Below, piece by piece: positions 1-9,196 of a stretch of DNA of 64,000 nt. Position 1 is the stretch's first letter. Each line of letters starts with the position of its first letter. A program made the translations under genes and the position numbers. The notes below the pieces were generated by a model. The model saw nothing but the letters and a program-made list of their open reading frames with translations, ran no database searches and had not been told where the DNA came from. The DNA lies in NCBI RefSeq assembly GCF_009389585.1, contig NZ_VIYG01000001.1, positions 124,001 to 188,000 of the forward strand. Reading direction: 5' to 3'. This DNA is from Oceanobacillus sp. CFH 90083 (lineage in GTDB: Bacteria > Bacillota > Bacilli > Bacillales > Amphibacillaceae).

Positions 1-238
<238 letters not shown>

Positions 239-352
239 TCAAGCAAGTTCTGTACTACCTTATCATAACATATTCCTAAATTATTTAGCACGTTGCAAGG
301 TTCTGCAGAATGTTCAACAAGTCCTGTTTTCAGCATGATTTAAAGAAAAACA

Positions 353-392
353 CCTTCGAAAAGAAACAGATAACTTTCGAAGGCATTTTTTA
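353..392. terminator. Bidirectional terminator between ypeB and cmk
   Basis: The arms CCTTCGAAA (353-361) and TTTCGAAGG (375-383) pair perfectly. A T-run follows on the plus side and an A-rich stretch precedes on the other side, so it can end the sleB-ypeB transcript on the minus strand. Confidence 0.75.
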
Positions 393-400
393 ATGTTCTC

Positions 401-1744
401 TTATATCACAGAGTCGTAATTAATTTCAGCATCTGTCATTTTTTCGATTCTTTCTTCTGCTCCTGTCTCTGCATTAATAAATATCCTGTATGTCGCATCA
501 TCCCGTGTTCCTAAAAATTCATAAGTGAGCATCTCTTCTCCCTGACTATCATCAATAATCGCTAAATGACTCTCTTGGATAGTAACTCCCTGATTCACTG
601 CATCACGGGCTTCTTCCTCTGTAATAGCAGGATCCGGTATATCGCGTTCAACATGATTTTTAAAATAATTATTTGCGGTCAGCCCTGTAATATCACCATT
701 ATCCAGAGCTACTTTTACCTCAACAGCATCCGAGAAAACGCGAACGCCATTATCTTCATAAAGGAAGGAGTATACACCAATCTGGTCGTATTCACTACTT
801 TGGAAAAGCTCCATTTCATCAAATCCAAGCTCCGAAAGATAGTCCGCTGCAATTTCATAGCCTTCATTCAAGCTTACTTGCTTTTCGCCTATCTCCCTGG
901 AAACAAGCAAGTTAAGCGGATGCCCGCCTTTCACTGTTAAATCTGCATAACCCCGTTCCCCATTTTCCTCATAGGAAATACTGTACATTGGTGTTAATGC
1001 GCCATCACCAGATGTTGTAATTGTCCAATCTGGTTCATTTTCTTTACCAAAAATGTTTGCCGCCTCCTCTAGCGCCTCTTCTTCTGTAAGGTCATCACCT
1101 GTTACATTTTTATAGGAATGATCCTTCGTTCTTGTACCGATCGAAGTGTCTTCCGGAGCACCTTCCGTAAAGCTGTCAAAAGAATCTTCTACAGCCTGGA
1201 AGCTATTGACAATCTCGTTATCCTTGGCATCGTCTGTGTTTAATAGCGCCTGTTCCACATCCATCCATTTCATTCCATTGTTCAAGGAAAGATGCTGCGC
1301 CTGCCTAAGCTCATCTCTTATCTCTCCTGACTGCTGATAGAATTCTTCCAATTGCGCAGTTTCTTCCTCTGTCAAAGGATCATCATCCAGGTTGCGAATC
1401 GCTGTCTGATAAGTGAAATCACCTAATTCTGATAAAAATTGCTCTGTCTTATGAATCGGCAATAGCCCCATTGGCAATTCACCAGCATTCGCATGCGCAT
1501 TGGAACTGATTCGCCAAATATCAACAAACTGCGGTGACAATTTTTCCGGTGAATTCATTGCTAAGGAAGTTGCTATTTGATCATTTAATACATCCATGTG
1601 ATAGGTAAGCTCATGGAAGGATCTTTGATATTCATTTTCTGCCTGTACATATAAATCATTTTTTTGCTGATTTGTATAATAGCCCCAGATGGATACGGAA
1701 ATAAGGGCTACTGTTAATAATGCAATTGTAATCCAACGATACAT
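401..1744 (-). CDS. ypeB: Germination protein YpeB
   Basis: Partner of the spore cortex-lytic enzyme SleB; in Bacillus the two proteins depend on each other for stability and localisation in the spore. The 447-residue protein has one N-terminal membrane segment (about residues 5-22), a long acidic middle, and C-terminal PepSY-like repeats (about 375-435, with a TYRIFINAETG stretch). Length is as usual for the family (about 450). It lies 16 bases downstream of sleB in the same operon, with AAGGTG 9 bases before the ATG. Assignment rests on sequence character and on the sleB neighbour. Expected to be made in the forespore; no clear sigma-G promoter was seen upstream of sleB. Confidence 0.93.
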   Translation of the reverse strand: MYRWITIALLTVALISVSIWGYYTNQQKNDLYVQAENEYQRSFHELTYHMDVLNDQIATSLAMNSPEKLSPQFVDIWRISSNAHANAGELPMGLLPIHKTEQFLSELGDFTYQTAIRNLDDDPLTEEETAQLEEFYQQSGEIRDELRQAQHLSLNNGMKWMDVEQALLNTDDAKDNEIVNSFQAVEDSFDSFTEGAPEDTSIGTRTKDHSYKNVTGDDLTEEEALEEAANIFGKENEPDWTITTSGDGALTPMYSISYEENGERGYADLTVKGGHPLNLLVSREIGEKQVSLNEGYEIAADYLSELGFDEMELFQSSEYDQIGVYSFLYEDNGVRVFSDAVEVKVALDNGDITGLTANNYFKNHVERDIPDPAITEEEARDAVNQGVTIQESHLAIIDDSQGEEMLTYEFLGTRDDATYRIFINAETGAEERIEKMTDAEINYDSVI

Positions 1745-1760
1745 TAGTGTTCACACCTTT

Positions 1761-2534
1761 CTAACTGCAGAATATATGTTTTCCAATCGTTTTAATCTGT
1801 GGTCTTGTCCAAATCCATCCGGAGGTTGCCGTATCCGGATTGAAATAATAAAGTGCGTTGCCGGAAGGATCCCAGCCGTTAATGGCATCAAGCACTGCTT
1901 CTTTTGCTCTTTCATTGGGTTCCAGCCATATCTGTCCATCTGCAACTGCAGTAAATGCTCTCGGTTCAAAAATAACTCCGGATACTGTGTCAGGAAATAA
2001 CGGACTATTTAATCGATTGAGGATAACCGCTGCAACCGCTACTTGTCCTTCATAAGGTTCTCCCCTTGCTTCCCCATAAACCGCGTTTGCCATTAGTTGA
2101 ATATCATTATTAGAATACCCTTGAGGAACATTTACCGAGCTGGTCGGCGTACTTTCTCCACCTCCATTGTTTCCACCTGATGGAGCAGTGCCATACATTT
2201 CCTGCTGCACTTTTTCTCTATCATAATTTGTTACCTGTGTGAGCTTATCCTTCGTTGTTTGTCCGGCCAGCCCATCGATTTCCATTCCGAATTCATATTG
2301 GAAATTTCTTAAAGCCCAGTAAGTCCCCCAGCCAAACACACCATCAATTTTGCCATTATAAAAACCAATATGCTTCAGTCTGGCTTGTAATTCAATAACG
2401 TCCTCGCCAACTGCTCCCTGTTGGATCACCTGATCACTAAATGCGCTTGTCTGTTCAGGTTTCGTAAACATAAATCCAGATAGTAATACCAAAAATGTTA
2501 AGGTATAAACCATGGGCTTGTGATGTCTTTTCAT
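1761..2534 (-). CDS. sleB: Spore cortex-lytic enzyme SleB
   Basis: Lytic transglycosylase that degrades spore cortex peptidoglycan at muramic-delta-lactam during germination. The 257 residues contain a signal peptide (about 1-31), a peptidoglycan-binding domain (about 35-98, repeat-like LQARLKHIGFYNGKIDGVFG), a Gly/Ser-rich linker, and the SleB hydrolase domain (about 145-255) with AVYGEARGE, whose Glu155 is the probable catalytic residue. The open frame extends 16 codons further upstream. The ATG used here has GGAGG 7 bases upstream and directly begins the signal peptide, so it is preferred. First gene of the sleB-ypeB operon. Confidence 0.95.
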   Translation of the reverse strand: MKRHHKPMVYTLTFLVLLSGFMFTKPEQTSAFSDQVIQQGAVGEDVIELQARLKHIGFYNGKIDGVFGWGTYWALRNFQYEFGMEIDGLAGQTTKDKLTQVTNYDREKVQQEMYGTAPSGGNNGGGESTPTSSVNVPQGYSNNDIQLMANAVYGEARGEPYEGQVAVAAVILNRLNSPLFPDTVSGVIFEPRAFTAVADGQIWLEPNERAKEAVLDAINGWDPSGNALYYFNPDTATSGWIWTRPQIKTIGKHIFCS

Positions 2535-2746
2535 ACTTATGCCTCCATTTTCTTCTCTATTGCCCCCCTTTCCTCCCTGCATGTGAAATCAATGGATGAA
2601 AGAGGGGATTAGAGAAATTTTTAACTAAGCCTATTTTTTGTGCAATTCTACTTTTTATTCATAAACAATGAAAATCAAATCAATTACTATTAGTGAATAT
2701 CTTTTGTATCTCTCCAGCTAATGTATTTACCGTTTTTTTATCAAAA

Positions 2747-2776
2747 AAAAGCTGACGGATTTTTTCGTCAGCTTTT
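2747..2776. terminator. Terminator at the end of prsW
   Basis: An 11-bp perfect stem, AAAAGCTGACG (2747-2757) with CGTCAGCTTTT (2766-2776), overlaps the prsW stop codon. On the minus strand it is followed by a T-rich run. Confidence 0.85.
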
Positions 2777-3452
2777 ATTCCTTTTCTTTATGTATTTGCT
2801 CCGGGAGAAACCGAATATCATACATTCTGGCATGCTTTAATCGATAAATTGCAAAAATCCAGACAACAGCTAAAAATAGCGATAAGATAATAATAAATTG
2901 ATTGAATGCAAGTAATATGTAGTTATAGATGCCATGTAATAAACATGGCAGTATAAATGCGATGGTTAAGTACGTGCGTCTGTATTTTGATTGCATTTTC
3001 GCCTTTCCTAAATAATATCCCATAATAATACCAAAAAGAGCATGCGAGGAGACGGGATACAGCGCACGCATCCATGCCAGCTCAACTCCATTTGATAATA
3101 AATAAAATACATTTTCCAAGGAAGCAAACCCGAGACTGATAGCACTGGCATAGACTATTCCATCATAGTGGTTATCAAATTCCTCATGCTGATAAATTAG
3201 GAACATGAACATAAACCACTTGAAGAACTCTTCTAAAAATGCGCTAAAAAGAAAGGCTTCTGCAACAATTGGGATATTGGTCAGCTCAGCCTGAATGCCG
3301 TACTGAATAAACATAATCGGCAGCACAATTAAAGCACCAGTAATAAACATCCGCGTTATCAGCCAAAGCGGTTCTGTGATGCGGTCACGTAAATAAATAA
3401 AAGTCATAAAAGCTACAGCAGGGGCTATACCAGCAGATAGAGCAGCTATCAT
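2775..3452 (-). CDS. prsW: Intramembrane protease PrsW
   Basis: Site-1 protease which in B. subtilis starts cleavage of the anti-sigma factor RsiW in response to antimicrobial peptides and envelope stress, releasing SigW. The 225-residue protein is almost entirely hydrophobic (about 6-8 membrane segments) and carries the PrsW motifs: FLEEFFKW with Glu74-Glu75, SLEN at about 111-114, SSHALFG with His137, and LLHGIYNY with His173. GAGGAG precedes the ATG by 8 bases. It sits between ansA and sleB; in B. subtilis it also neighbours sleB and ypdA. Whether the target here is an RsiW-type factor cannot be seen in this window. Confidence 0.93.
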   Translation of the reverse strand: MIAALSAGIAPAVAFMTFIYLRDRITEPLWLITRMFITGALIVLPIMFIQYGIQAELTNIPIVAEAFLFSAFLEEFFKWFMFMFLIYQHEEFDNHYDGIVYASAISLGFASLENVFYLLSNGVELAWMRALYPVSSHALFGIIMGYYLGKAKMQSKYRRTYLTIAFILPCLLHGIYNYILLAFNQFIIILSLFLAVVWIFAIYRLKHARMYDIRFLPEQIHKEKE

Positions 3453-3474
3453 TGATTCTTACTCCTCTTCTTAG

Positions 3475-4440
3475 TTACATATCAAATAAGTGTTCTAATT
3501 CCACATTACTTGCCAGTCCAACAAGAAGCTTTATTCTTGCTTTTTTACTATCATAATCTTTTCCTAAAAGAACACCATTTTCCATTAAATCGTACGTGCT
3601 TCCTTCATAATCATAGGTAGGATAAACCTCTCCTTCTACAGCCGAGGTCGTAATCACTACTTTTATTCCTTGCCGGATGCATTCTTTAATAGCAGGCATC
3701 ATTGTCCGCGATACTTGTCCTCTGCCGACACCTTCCAAGATAAGACCATCTATGCCGCTGTCTATTGCTGCTTGAATATATTTTCCATCAGCGTCCATAT
3801 ATACTTTGATAATATCTACGGTCGGAAGCTCTTTTTTTAACTCCAAATGCTCACGGTATGTCGGCTTTTGAAATACGCGCACAGTATTATTATCAATGAT
3901 ACCTAAATAACCATAACCAAACGCATTAAAGCCTTGAATATTGGAAGCATGCTCTTTGCGAACATAGCGGGAATGGAAAATACGCTCATTGAATACAACC
4001 GTCACGCCAACATCCTTTAAATCCTCACTGCAAGCTGCCAGGACAGCATTTTTAATATTAATAAAGGAATCTGTACCTACTTCCTTAGGAGAACGCTGTG
4101 ATCCAGTAAATACAATTGGGATGTTATAGTTTGAAATAAGATGCATAAAATAAGAAGCTTCTTCCAATGTATCCGTTCCTTGTGTAATAACAATACCATC
4201 AAAAGCTTCTTTATTTAAGTATTCGTCTAACTTTTCTTTGATTTGTATTAAATCCGAAAAATTTAAATGCATACTTGCCTTTTGAAAGAAAGAATCCACT
4301 GTTACCTGTATATTGTCTGGAATATCACATTTTTCAATAATATCTTCTCCAGTCAGAACACCTGAAGCTAATTTACCGCTTTTTTCATTTTCATCACTTG
4401 CAATCGTGCCGCCTGTTGCAATCATCAAGACCTTGTTCAT
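3475..4440 (-). CDS. ansA: L-asparaginase (cytoplasmic type)
   Basis: Hydrolyses L-asparagine to aspartate and ammonia. The protein is 321 residues and has the two threonine motifs of the family: ATGGTIAS near residues 8-15 and TQGTDTLEE at 86-94. There is no signal peptide or lipobox, so a cytoplasmic enzyme rather than the exported AnsZ type is likely. The open frame has an extra 13 codons upstream; the ATG at 4440 has GAAGG about 8 bases upstream and starts directly at the first beta strand, so it is preferred. Lying between ypdA and prsW, it is not part of an ansB (aspartase) operon here. Confidence 0.9.
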   Translation of the reverse strand: MNKVLMIATGGTIASDENEKSGKLASGVLTGEDIIEKCDIPDNIQVTVDSFFQKASMHLNFSDLIQIKEKLDEYLNKEAFDGIVITQGTDTLEEASYFMHLISNYNIPIVFTGSQRSPKEVGTDSFINIKNAVLAACSEDLKDVGVTVVFNERIFHSRYVRKEHASNIQGFNAFGYGYLGIIDNNTVRVFQKPTYREHLELKKELPTVDIIKVYMDADGKYIQAAIDSGIDGLILEGVGRGQVSRTMMPAIKECIRQGIKVVITTSAVEGEVYPTYDYEGSTYDLMENGVLLGKDYDSKKARIKLLVGLASNVELEHLFDM

Positions 4441-4501
4441 GTAATTACCTTCTTTTTTATTAGTTATGTATATCGACATGAAAATACTGATTATATTTTA
4501 T

Positions 4502-4526
4502 CGTGAGAGGTACAGAACCTCTCACG
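4502..4526. other. Perfect 10-bp hairpin between ypdA and ansA
   Basis: CGTGAGAGGT (4502-4511) pairs with ACCTCTCACG (4517-4526) over a 5-base loop. Neither strand shows a T-run after it, so it is not a textbook intrinsic terminator. It may be a weak terminator of ypdA or an mRNA-processing structure. Confidence 0.5.
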
Positions 4527-4573
4527 TATAGCTCAAAATTACTTTCTTTCATCGTATTTTTTGAGCAAGCACT

Positions 4574-5545
4574 TTAAGAGAAAATAGATGCAGCAATTTG
4601 TTCGCCATGAAAACGGCCGTTTTCAATAAATACTTTGTTATTATCATACCCGGCAGCCACAACACCTGCGATGTACAGGTTCTTCACATTCGTTTCCATC
4701 GTGTTCTCATCATGAACTGGCTTGCCATTTTCGAGGTTTATTTCTACACCAGCTTGCTTTAATAAGCTGTAATCTGGACGATAGCCTGTCATTGCAAAGA
4801 CAAAATCATTTTCTATCGTTTTCTCCTGCCCATCTTTTTTATAAGTAAGATGTGTATCTGTTATCTCAGTAACGGATGCTTTAAAAACCATCTCTACTTT
4901 TCCATTTCGAATAAGTGATTCGAATTCGGGCAGAATCCATGGTTTAATACTCTCTGAATAACCATCGCCGCGATAAATCACTGTGACATGCGCCCCTGCT
5001 TTATGCAACTCCAGCGTCGCATCTACGGAAGAATTTTTACCGCCAATAACGGCAACCCTTTGATTAAAATATTCATGTGCTTCTTTAAAATAATGGGTTA
5101 CCTTTGGCAATGATTCTCCCGGAATATCTAAATAATTTGGCTGATCATAATATCCTGTCGCCATAATTACTTTTTCAGCACAATATTCCTTCTCATCGCC
5201 GTTGCTCTTCACCGTTCTTAAGAAAAAAAGGTCTCCATCCTTTTCCAGATATACTAATTTTTCGAACGCATTTATGCGCAGTTCATTTCGCTCAGCAACT
5301 TCCCGATAATAGACCATTGCCTGGTTCCGCACTGGTTTTTGATTTTCAGAAATAAAAGGAATGCCCCCAATTTCTAAACGTTCACTTGAACTAAAGAATG
5401 TTTGGTGTGTTGGAAAGTTACTAATTGTTTGAACGACATTTCCTTTTTCAATTAATAATGGATGTTCCCCTTTTTTCTGAAGCTCTAATGCACATGCCAT
5501 TCCACATGGACCAGCTCCAATAATAATAATCTTTTCGTTTAGCAT
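4574..5545 (-). CDS. ypdA: Bacillithiol disulfide reductase YpdA (Bdr)
   Basis: FAD-dependent, NADPH-using oxidoreductase that reduces oxidised bacillithiol and thereby regenerates the bacilliredoxin system in the cytoplasm. Its 323 residues start with the FAD-binding GAGPCG at 10-15; Cys14 in this motif is the conserved YpdA cysteine reported as needed for activity in Staphylococcus. A second nucleotide-binding stretch (VAVIGGKNSSVDATLEL) lies near residue 170, and a C-terminal YIAGVVAAGYD-type FAD motif near 300. The window also encodes the bacilliredoxin BrxB (51464-51895), so both halves of the cycle are present. Clear ribosome site AAGGA before the ATG. Confidence 0.93.
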   Translation of the reverse strand: MLNEKIIIIGAGPCGMACALELQKKGEHPLLIEKGNVVQTISNFPTHQTFFSSSERLEIGGIPFISENQKPVRNQAMVYYREVAERNELRINAFEKLVYLEKDGDLFFLRTVKSNGDEKEYCAEKVIMATGYYDQPNYLDIPGESLPKVTHYFKEAHEYFNQRVAVIGGKNSSVDATLELHKAGAHVTVIYRGDGYSESIKPWILPEFESLIRNGKVEMVFKASVTEITDTHLTYKKDGQEKTIENDFVFAMTGYRPDYSLLKQAGVEINLENGKPVHDENTMETNVKNLYIAGVVAAGYDNNKVFIENGRFHGEQIAASIFS

Positions 5546-5740
5546 TTCTTATCCTTCCTTCGTTCATCGCCTGGAAAAACGATTCCTTCACTTTCGATTC
5601 GTAAATCAATCGCTTTTTTCTTAGAGTCTCATGTTAATTTATCAATATCTATCGTACAACGAAGCTTACTGCATGGCAAATACAAAAGGTTATCTTCTTT
5701 AAATAGGATATTCACGTGCTTTAAGAAGACTTAAATAAAT

Positions 5741-5772
5741 AAAAAACTCTTGGTATCGAAGAGTTTTTTATT
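5741..5772. terminator. Terminator between gudB and ypdA
   Basis: AAAAAACTCTT (5741-5751) pairs with AAGAGTTTTTT (5759-5769). A/T runs lie on both sides, so it can act in either direction. It would end the gudB transcript. A second inverted repeat CTTTTTACGCT/AGCGTAAAAAG lies at 5802-5836. The rest of the roughly 300-base gap 5546-5848 shows nothing recognisable. Confidence 0.7.
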
Positions 5773-5848
5773 TGTTTCTTTAGCTATTAGTATGTGACCT
5801 TCTTTTTACGCTGTATCCTGACTCAAGCGTAAAAAGCGATACGTTTTA

Positions 5849-7132
5849 TTAAACCCAGCCCCGAAAACGGGATGCTTCGGCCATTTTTCTTACACCTACC
5901 ATATAAGCTGCCAGCCGCATATCGATTTTTCTTGTTTTTGCCATATTGTATATGTTGTTAAAAGATTTAATCATGATTTCATGTAACCGTCTATCGATTT
6001 CTTCTTCGGACCAGTAGAAGCCTTGATTGTTCTGTACCCATTCAAAATAGGATACAGTAACTCCGCCTGCGGATGCCAGAACGTCCGGCACAATCAGAAT
6101 ATCTCTTTCTGTAAGAATTTTAGTGGCTTCCATTGTAGTTGGTCCATTTGCTGCCTCTACAATGATGGATGCTTTGATATTATGAGCGTTATCCCTTGTA
6201 ATTTGATTTTCGACTGCAGCTGGAACAATAATATCACAATCGAGCTCAAATAATTCTTTATTGGTAATCGTTTTATCGAATAGCTTTGTTACTGTTCCGA
6301 AGCTATCCCGGCGATCCAGCAAATAATCAATATCTAAGCCTTTCGGGTCATGTAAAGCTCCATATGCATCAGAAATTGCGACAACTTTCGCACCGGCATC
6401 ATGCAGAAATTTAGATAAGAAACTTCCTGCATTTCCGAACCCCTGAATAACGACGCGGGCACCCTTGATATCGATGCCTTTCTTTTTCGCTGCTTCATAT
6501 AAAGCAATGGTTACCCCTTTAGCCGTAGCAGATTCTCTGCCGTGAGAACCGCCAAGAACAATTGGTTTTCCAGTAATGAAACCAGGATTATTTAATTTAT
6601 CAATTTTACTGTATTCATCCATCATCCATGCCATGATTTGTGAATTCGTAAATACATCTGGAGCAGGAATGTCCTTTGTTGGACCAACGATCTGACTTAC
6701 AGCCCGAACATAACCGCGGCTCAGCGCTTCCAACTCTCTAAAAGACATTTCTCTCGGGTCACAGATTATTCCGCCTTTTGCTCCTCCATAAGGCAAATCG
6801 ACAATACCGGCTTTTAAGCTCATCCAGATTGAAAGTGCTTTCACTTCTGTTTCGGTAACATCCGGATGGAAGCGGATTCCTCCTTTGGTTGGTCCAATAG
6901 CGTCATTATGCTGTGCTCTGTAGCCGGTAAAAACTTTCACCTTTCCATCATCCATACGGACTGGGATACGGACTGTAAGCATACGCAAAGGATCTTTTAA
7001 TAAATCAAATACTTCTTCAGGGTAACCAAGTTTATTTAATGCGGTTTCCACAATAGATAACGTTGAATTTAACACGTCTGTATTTTCTTGTTTTTGTTCT
7101 TGGGAAGCATCTCCTGCTTTATCGCCTGCCAT
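5849..7132 (-). CDS. gudB: NAD-type glutamate dehydrogenase
   Basis: Oxidatively deaminates glutamate to 2-oxoglutarate and ammonia (catabolic direction in Bacillus). The 427-residue length matches GudB/RocG. Visible motifs are the substrate site GPTKGGIRFHP, the catalytic lysine stretch LPYGGAKGGI, and the Rossmann stretch IQGFGNAGSFLSKFLHDAGA. Location between ypdA and the MecA-like gene matches gudB rather than rocG in B. subtilis. The frame is intact, with no sign of the 9-base duplication that makes gudB cryptic in laboratory B. subtilis. A GGGGG ribosome site precedes the ATG. Confidence 0.93.
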   Translation of the reverse strand: MAGDKAGDASQEQKQENTDVLNSTLSIVETALNKLGYPEEVFDLLKDPLRMLTVRIPVRMDDGKVKVFTGYRAQHNDAIGPTKGGIRFHPDVTETEVKALSIWMSLKAGIVDLPYGGAKGGIICDPREMSFRELEALSRGYVRAVSQIVGPTKDIPAPDVFTNSQIMAWMMDEYSKIDKLNNPGFITGKPIVLGGSHGRESATAKGVTIALYEAAKKKGIDIKGARVVIQGFGNAGSFLSKFLHDAGAKVVAISDAYGALHDPKGLDIDYLLDRRDSFGTVTKLFDKTITNKELFELDCDIIVPAAVENQITRDNAHNIKASIIVEAANGPTTMEATKILTERDILIVPDVLASAGGVTVSYFEWVQNNQGFYWSEEEIDRRLHEIMIKSFNNIYNMAKTRKIDMRLAAYMVGVRKMAEASRFRGWV

Positions 7133-7294
7133 TCATATTTACCCCCTACCATTATACAATGTTTTACTCATTCAAGAATTAGTATACACTTTCATACAAA
7201 ATATGCAATGAAAGAGGTGATCGGCTGATAGTAAGATTTTATTCAAACAATATTCCTGGATCATCCTTTGTTTCTTCTTTTTAAATATCCTCTG

Positions 7295-7882
7295 TTATGA
7301 AGCAAAATAATGATTAATTTTAGAGATAGCATCTTTTTCAAAAATAACCTTACCGTACTCCTGTAAACGATGTGAGGTTAATATGCTTGGATGAGCAAAT
7401 TCAGACATCAGTCCAATAATATTTTCTTTATGGCTGACCGTATGCACGTCAGGGTCCAGCGTCATAAAATAGCGATTTTCCAGAAAATATACATTTGATT
7501 CTTTGAATTGCATATTCGATAAATAACCTGCTACTGAAATAACATCTTCAAAATCATCAAATGAGAAAATAAGCTCCTTGCTTTCATCAAGTGTCACTTT
7601 CATCTCAATGTATTCATCATCTATTTCTATATCAGCATCGTCATATTGATGCGTAACAAAAATATGCATTCCTTGAGCTTGCATGAGATGTACCTGAACA
7701 AGTAGCATTCCTTCAAACTCCATTCCCAGCTCACTGCTTGCTTCATACATCATATCACTGAACAGCGTACGAACATTAGATGCATCATGCCATAAGTCCT
7801 CACGGGTAAACCCTCTTTCTATAAGATCATCGAACGTCAGAAAAATTTTAAACTGGTCTGTAGAAATTCGTTCGATCCGCAT
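7295..7882 (-). CDS. mecB: MecA-family ClpC adaptor (YpbH/MecB)
   Basis: Adaptor that delivers substrates to the ClpC-ClpP protease; MecA itself targets ComK and is the classical negative competence regulator. The 195-residue protein begins MRIERISTDQFKIFLTFDDL and has an acidic middle (ADIEIDDEYIEMKV) and the C-terminal globular region of the family. MecA and its paralogue MecB are similar in size (about 195-218); the position directly upstream of gudB is that of ypbH/mecB in B. subtilis, which decides the call. If the genome has no second copy, this one could fill the MecA role. Confidence 0.85.
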   Translation of the reverse strand: MRIERISTDQFKIFLTFDDLIERGFTREDLWHDASNVRTLFSDMMYEASSELGMEFEGMLLVQVHLMQAQGMHIFVTHQYDDADIEIDDEYIEMKVTLDESKELIFSFDDFEDVISVAGYLSNMQFKESNVYFLENRYFMTLDPDVHTVSHKENIIGLMSEFAHPSILTSHRLQEYGKVIFEKDAISKINHYFAS

Positions 7883-8170
7883 ACTGCATCCCCCTTATCT
7901 TCTTCGCTTTTGCAACAAGTATTAATATTAATATATGCATTATTTTCAAATGATGAACACAACCTGCCTGTATCGTTTTAAAAATGGTCGTATGAAATGT
8001 ATTTATTGTAGTGCGCGCTCAAAAGTGCTGAATTGGTTCTGAAGGTCAAGGAGATATGATTTTTTAAACGTGTTTCCCGTATGTTGTGATGATTTCTTTG
8101 TTGTCCACACAACGTGGAAAACTTAACAGAAATTCCCCTGCGCTTTTCAATATGCGAGTAACGCTTTTCG

Positions 8171-8260
8171 GTGAACAAGTAATCTCCTGGTCCCATCGGA
8201 AAAATCATATCAACTAAAGAGTTCGCCGCTTATCATTTGTGGACTTTTTGAACATCCTCT
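8171..8260. repeat. Modular intergenic repeat, copy 1 (modules A and B)
   Basis: Bases 8172-8199 (GAACAAGTAATCTCCTGGTC onward) match the complement-oriented 'tgggactgg...gttacttgttc' module found near 63865-63900. Bases 8221-8260 (CGCCGCTTATCATTTG then GGACTTTTTGAACATCCTC) match 41190-41226 and 63911-63950. Both composite copies keep the same module order. The remaining part of the 458-base gap 7883-8340 shows no gene I can support. Confidence 0.7.
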
Positions 8261-8340
8261 TGTATATTTTTTTCATTTGCTTGTACATTAATTATAACAT
8301 TTTATGCGTTTGTTGAATCATATTATGCTTACCCGGAAAA

Positions 8341-8625
8341 TTAAATAATCCAAACAATAACACCTGCAAGAGCCAGAAGTAAAACAACAATAAAAATAAA
8401 GCGCAGTAAAGAAAGGTTTAGTTTAAACTGTATTTTGTTATTGCTTTTATGTACTTCGTTTCTTGGAGGCAAGTTTAAAATATCTATTTCAACAGCAGCC
8501 TGATTCAGTTGTTCAGCTTCATCTTGCATAGCTTGTTCTGTTTCCTCTGATTTATGCTCTATAACGTCTTCAACAGCTTGTCTTAATGCTTCTGCTTGAT
8601 CATTTTGCTTAGTGCTCAAAGCCAT
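8341..8625 (-). CDS. Small tail-anchored membrane protein in the ypbE position
   Basis: The product is 94 residues, function unknown. The first 65 or so residues are hydrophilic and acidic with helical, coiled-coil-like character (Gln/Glu/Ala-rich); the last 25 form one hydrophobic segment ending at the C-terminus, so it is probably anchored in the membrane with its N-terminus in the cytoplasm. The gene order ypbD-recQ-ypbB suggests it stands where B. subtilis has ypbE, but no LysM domain is present. The start region overlaps the ypbD stop: the ribosome site GAGGTG sits at the stop codon, so the ATG at 8625 is close to it and an in-frame TTG at 8619 would be better spaced. Confidence 0.6.
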   Translation of the reverse strand: MALSTKQNDQAEALRQAVEDVIEHKSEETEQAMQDEAEQLNQAAVEIDILNLPPRNEVHKSNNKIQFKLNLSLLRFIFIVVLLLALAGVIVWII

Positions 8626-8629
8626 CACC

Positions 8630-9196
8630 TCATTTCTTTAACCGTATAACTAAACCGAGTAGAAAGTCAATAAAAAAATGCATGACAATGGGGGCAATTA
8701 AATTACCTGTGTGCTTGTACACCCAGCCGATATAAAAGCTTAGCAACAGAACAGCAAAAAATAGTAAAGGTTTCTTTAAATATCGTATATGAACGACTGC
8801 AAAAAGTATACTTGCAAATGTATATCCAAAAGTTGTTTGAATCACACCTCTAAATAAAAATTCTTCACAAATCGCTACGGTGAGTGTAAATACAAATATA
8901 AAGCTGAGCGGCTGATTTTTAAATATGAGCTCGTTAATCCCGCCATCATCCCACCATGTTTTTGGTGTTAGATATACAATAGCTAGTTCCATCAGGACAA
9001 CAATAACTGCAGATAAGAATCCGAAGATAAATATTTCCTTTATATTCCATTTGAAAAGCGTCATCCAATCAAAAAATGAATCAAACAGGAAAAAGCTTAA
9101 AACAATTGCTAATAATAAAAATAAGCCTTGCGAGAGAAATAATTGTATCCTTAACTCTTTTTTGGACAATTGCTTGATCAGATCATACTGTTTCAT
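8630..9196 (-). CDS. ypbD: CPBP-family intramembrane metalloprotease YpbD
   Basis: Predicted membrane-embedded protease of the CAAX/CPBP (ABI) family; substrate unknown. The 188 residues contain about six membrane segments and the three family motifs: EEFLFRGV (Glu-Glu and Arg), a following VVHIRY with His, and MHFFIDFLLG with His near the C-terminus. The start overlaps the end of recQ by 14 bases, with a GAGG ribosome site inside recQ, so the two are co-transcribed and probably translationally coupled. Same order recQ-ypbD as in B. subtilis. Confidence 0.88.
   Translation of the reverse strand: MKQYDLIKQLSKKELRIQLFLSQGLFLLLAIVLSFFLFDSFFDWMTLFKWNIKEIFIFGFLSAVIVVLMELAIVYLTPKTWWDDGGINELIFKNQPLSFIFVFTLTVAICEEFLFRGVIQTTFGYTFASILFAVVHIRYLKKPLLFFAVLLLSFYIGWVYKHTGNLIAPIVMHFFIDFLLGLVIRLKK

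Noticed and set aside
7978-8208. 76-codon minus-strand frame upstream of mecB
   Set aside because: It spans the repeat region; a fragment resembling it (GPG-YLF) recurs at 63740-63946 only because the DNA is repeated. No ribosome site or family match.
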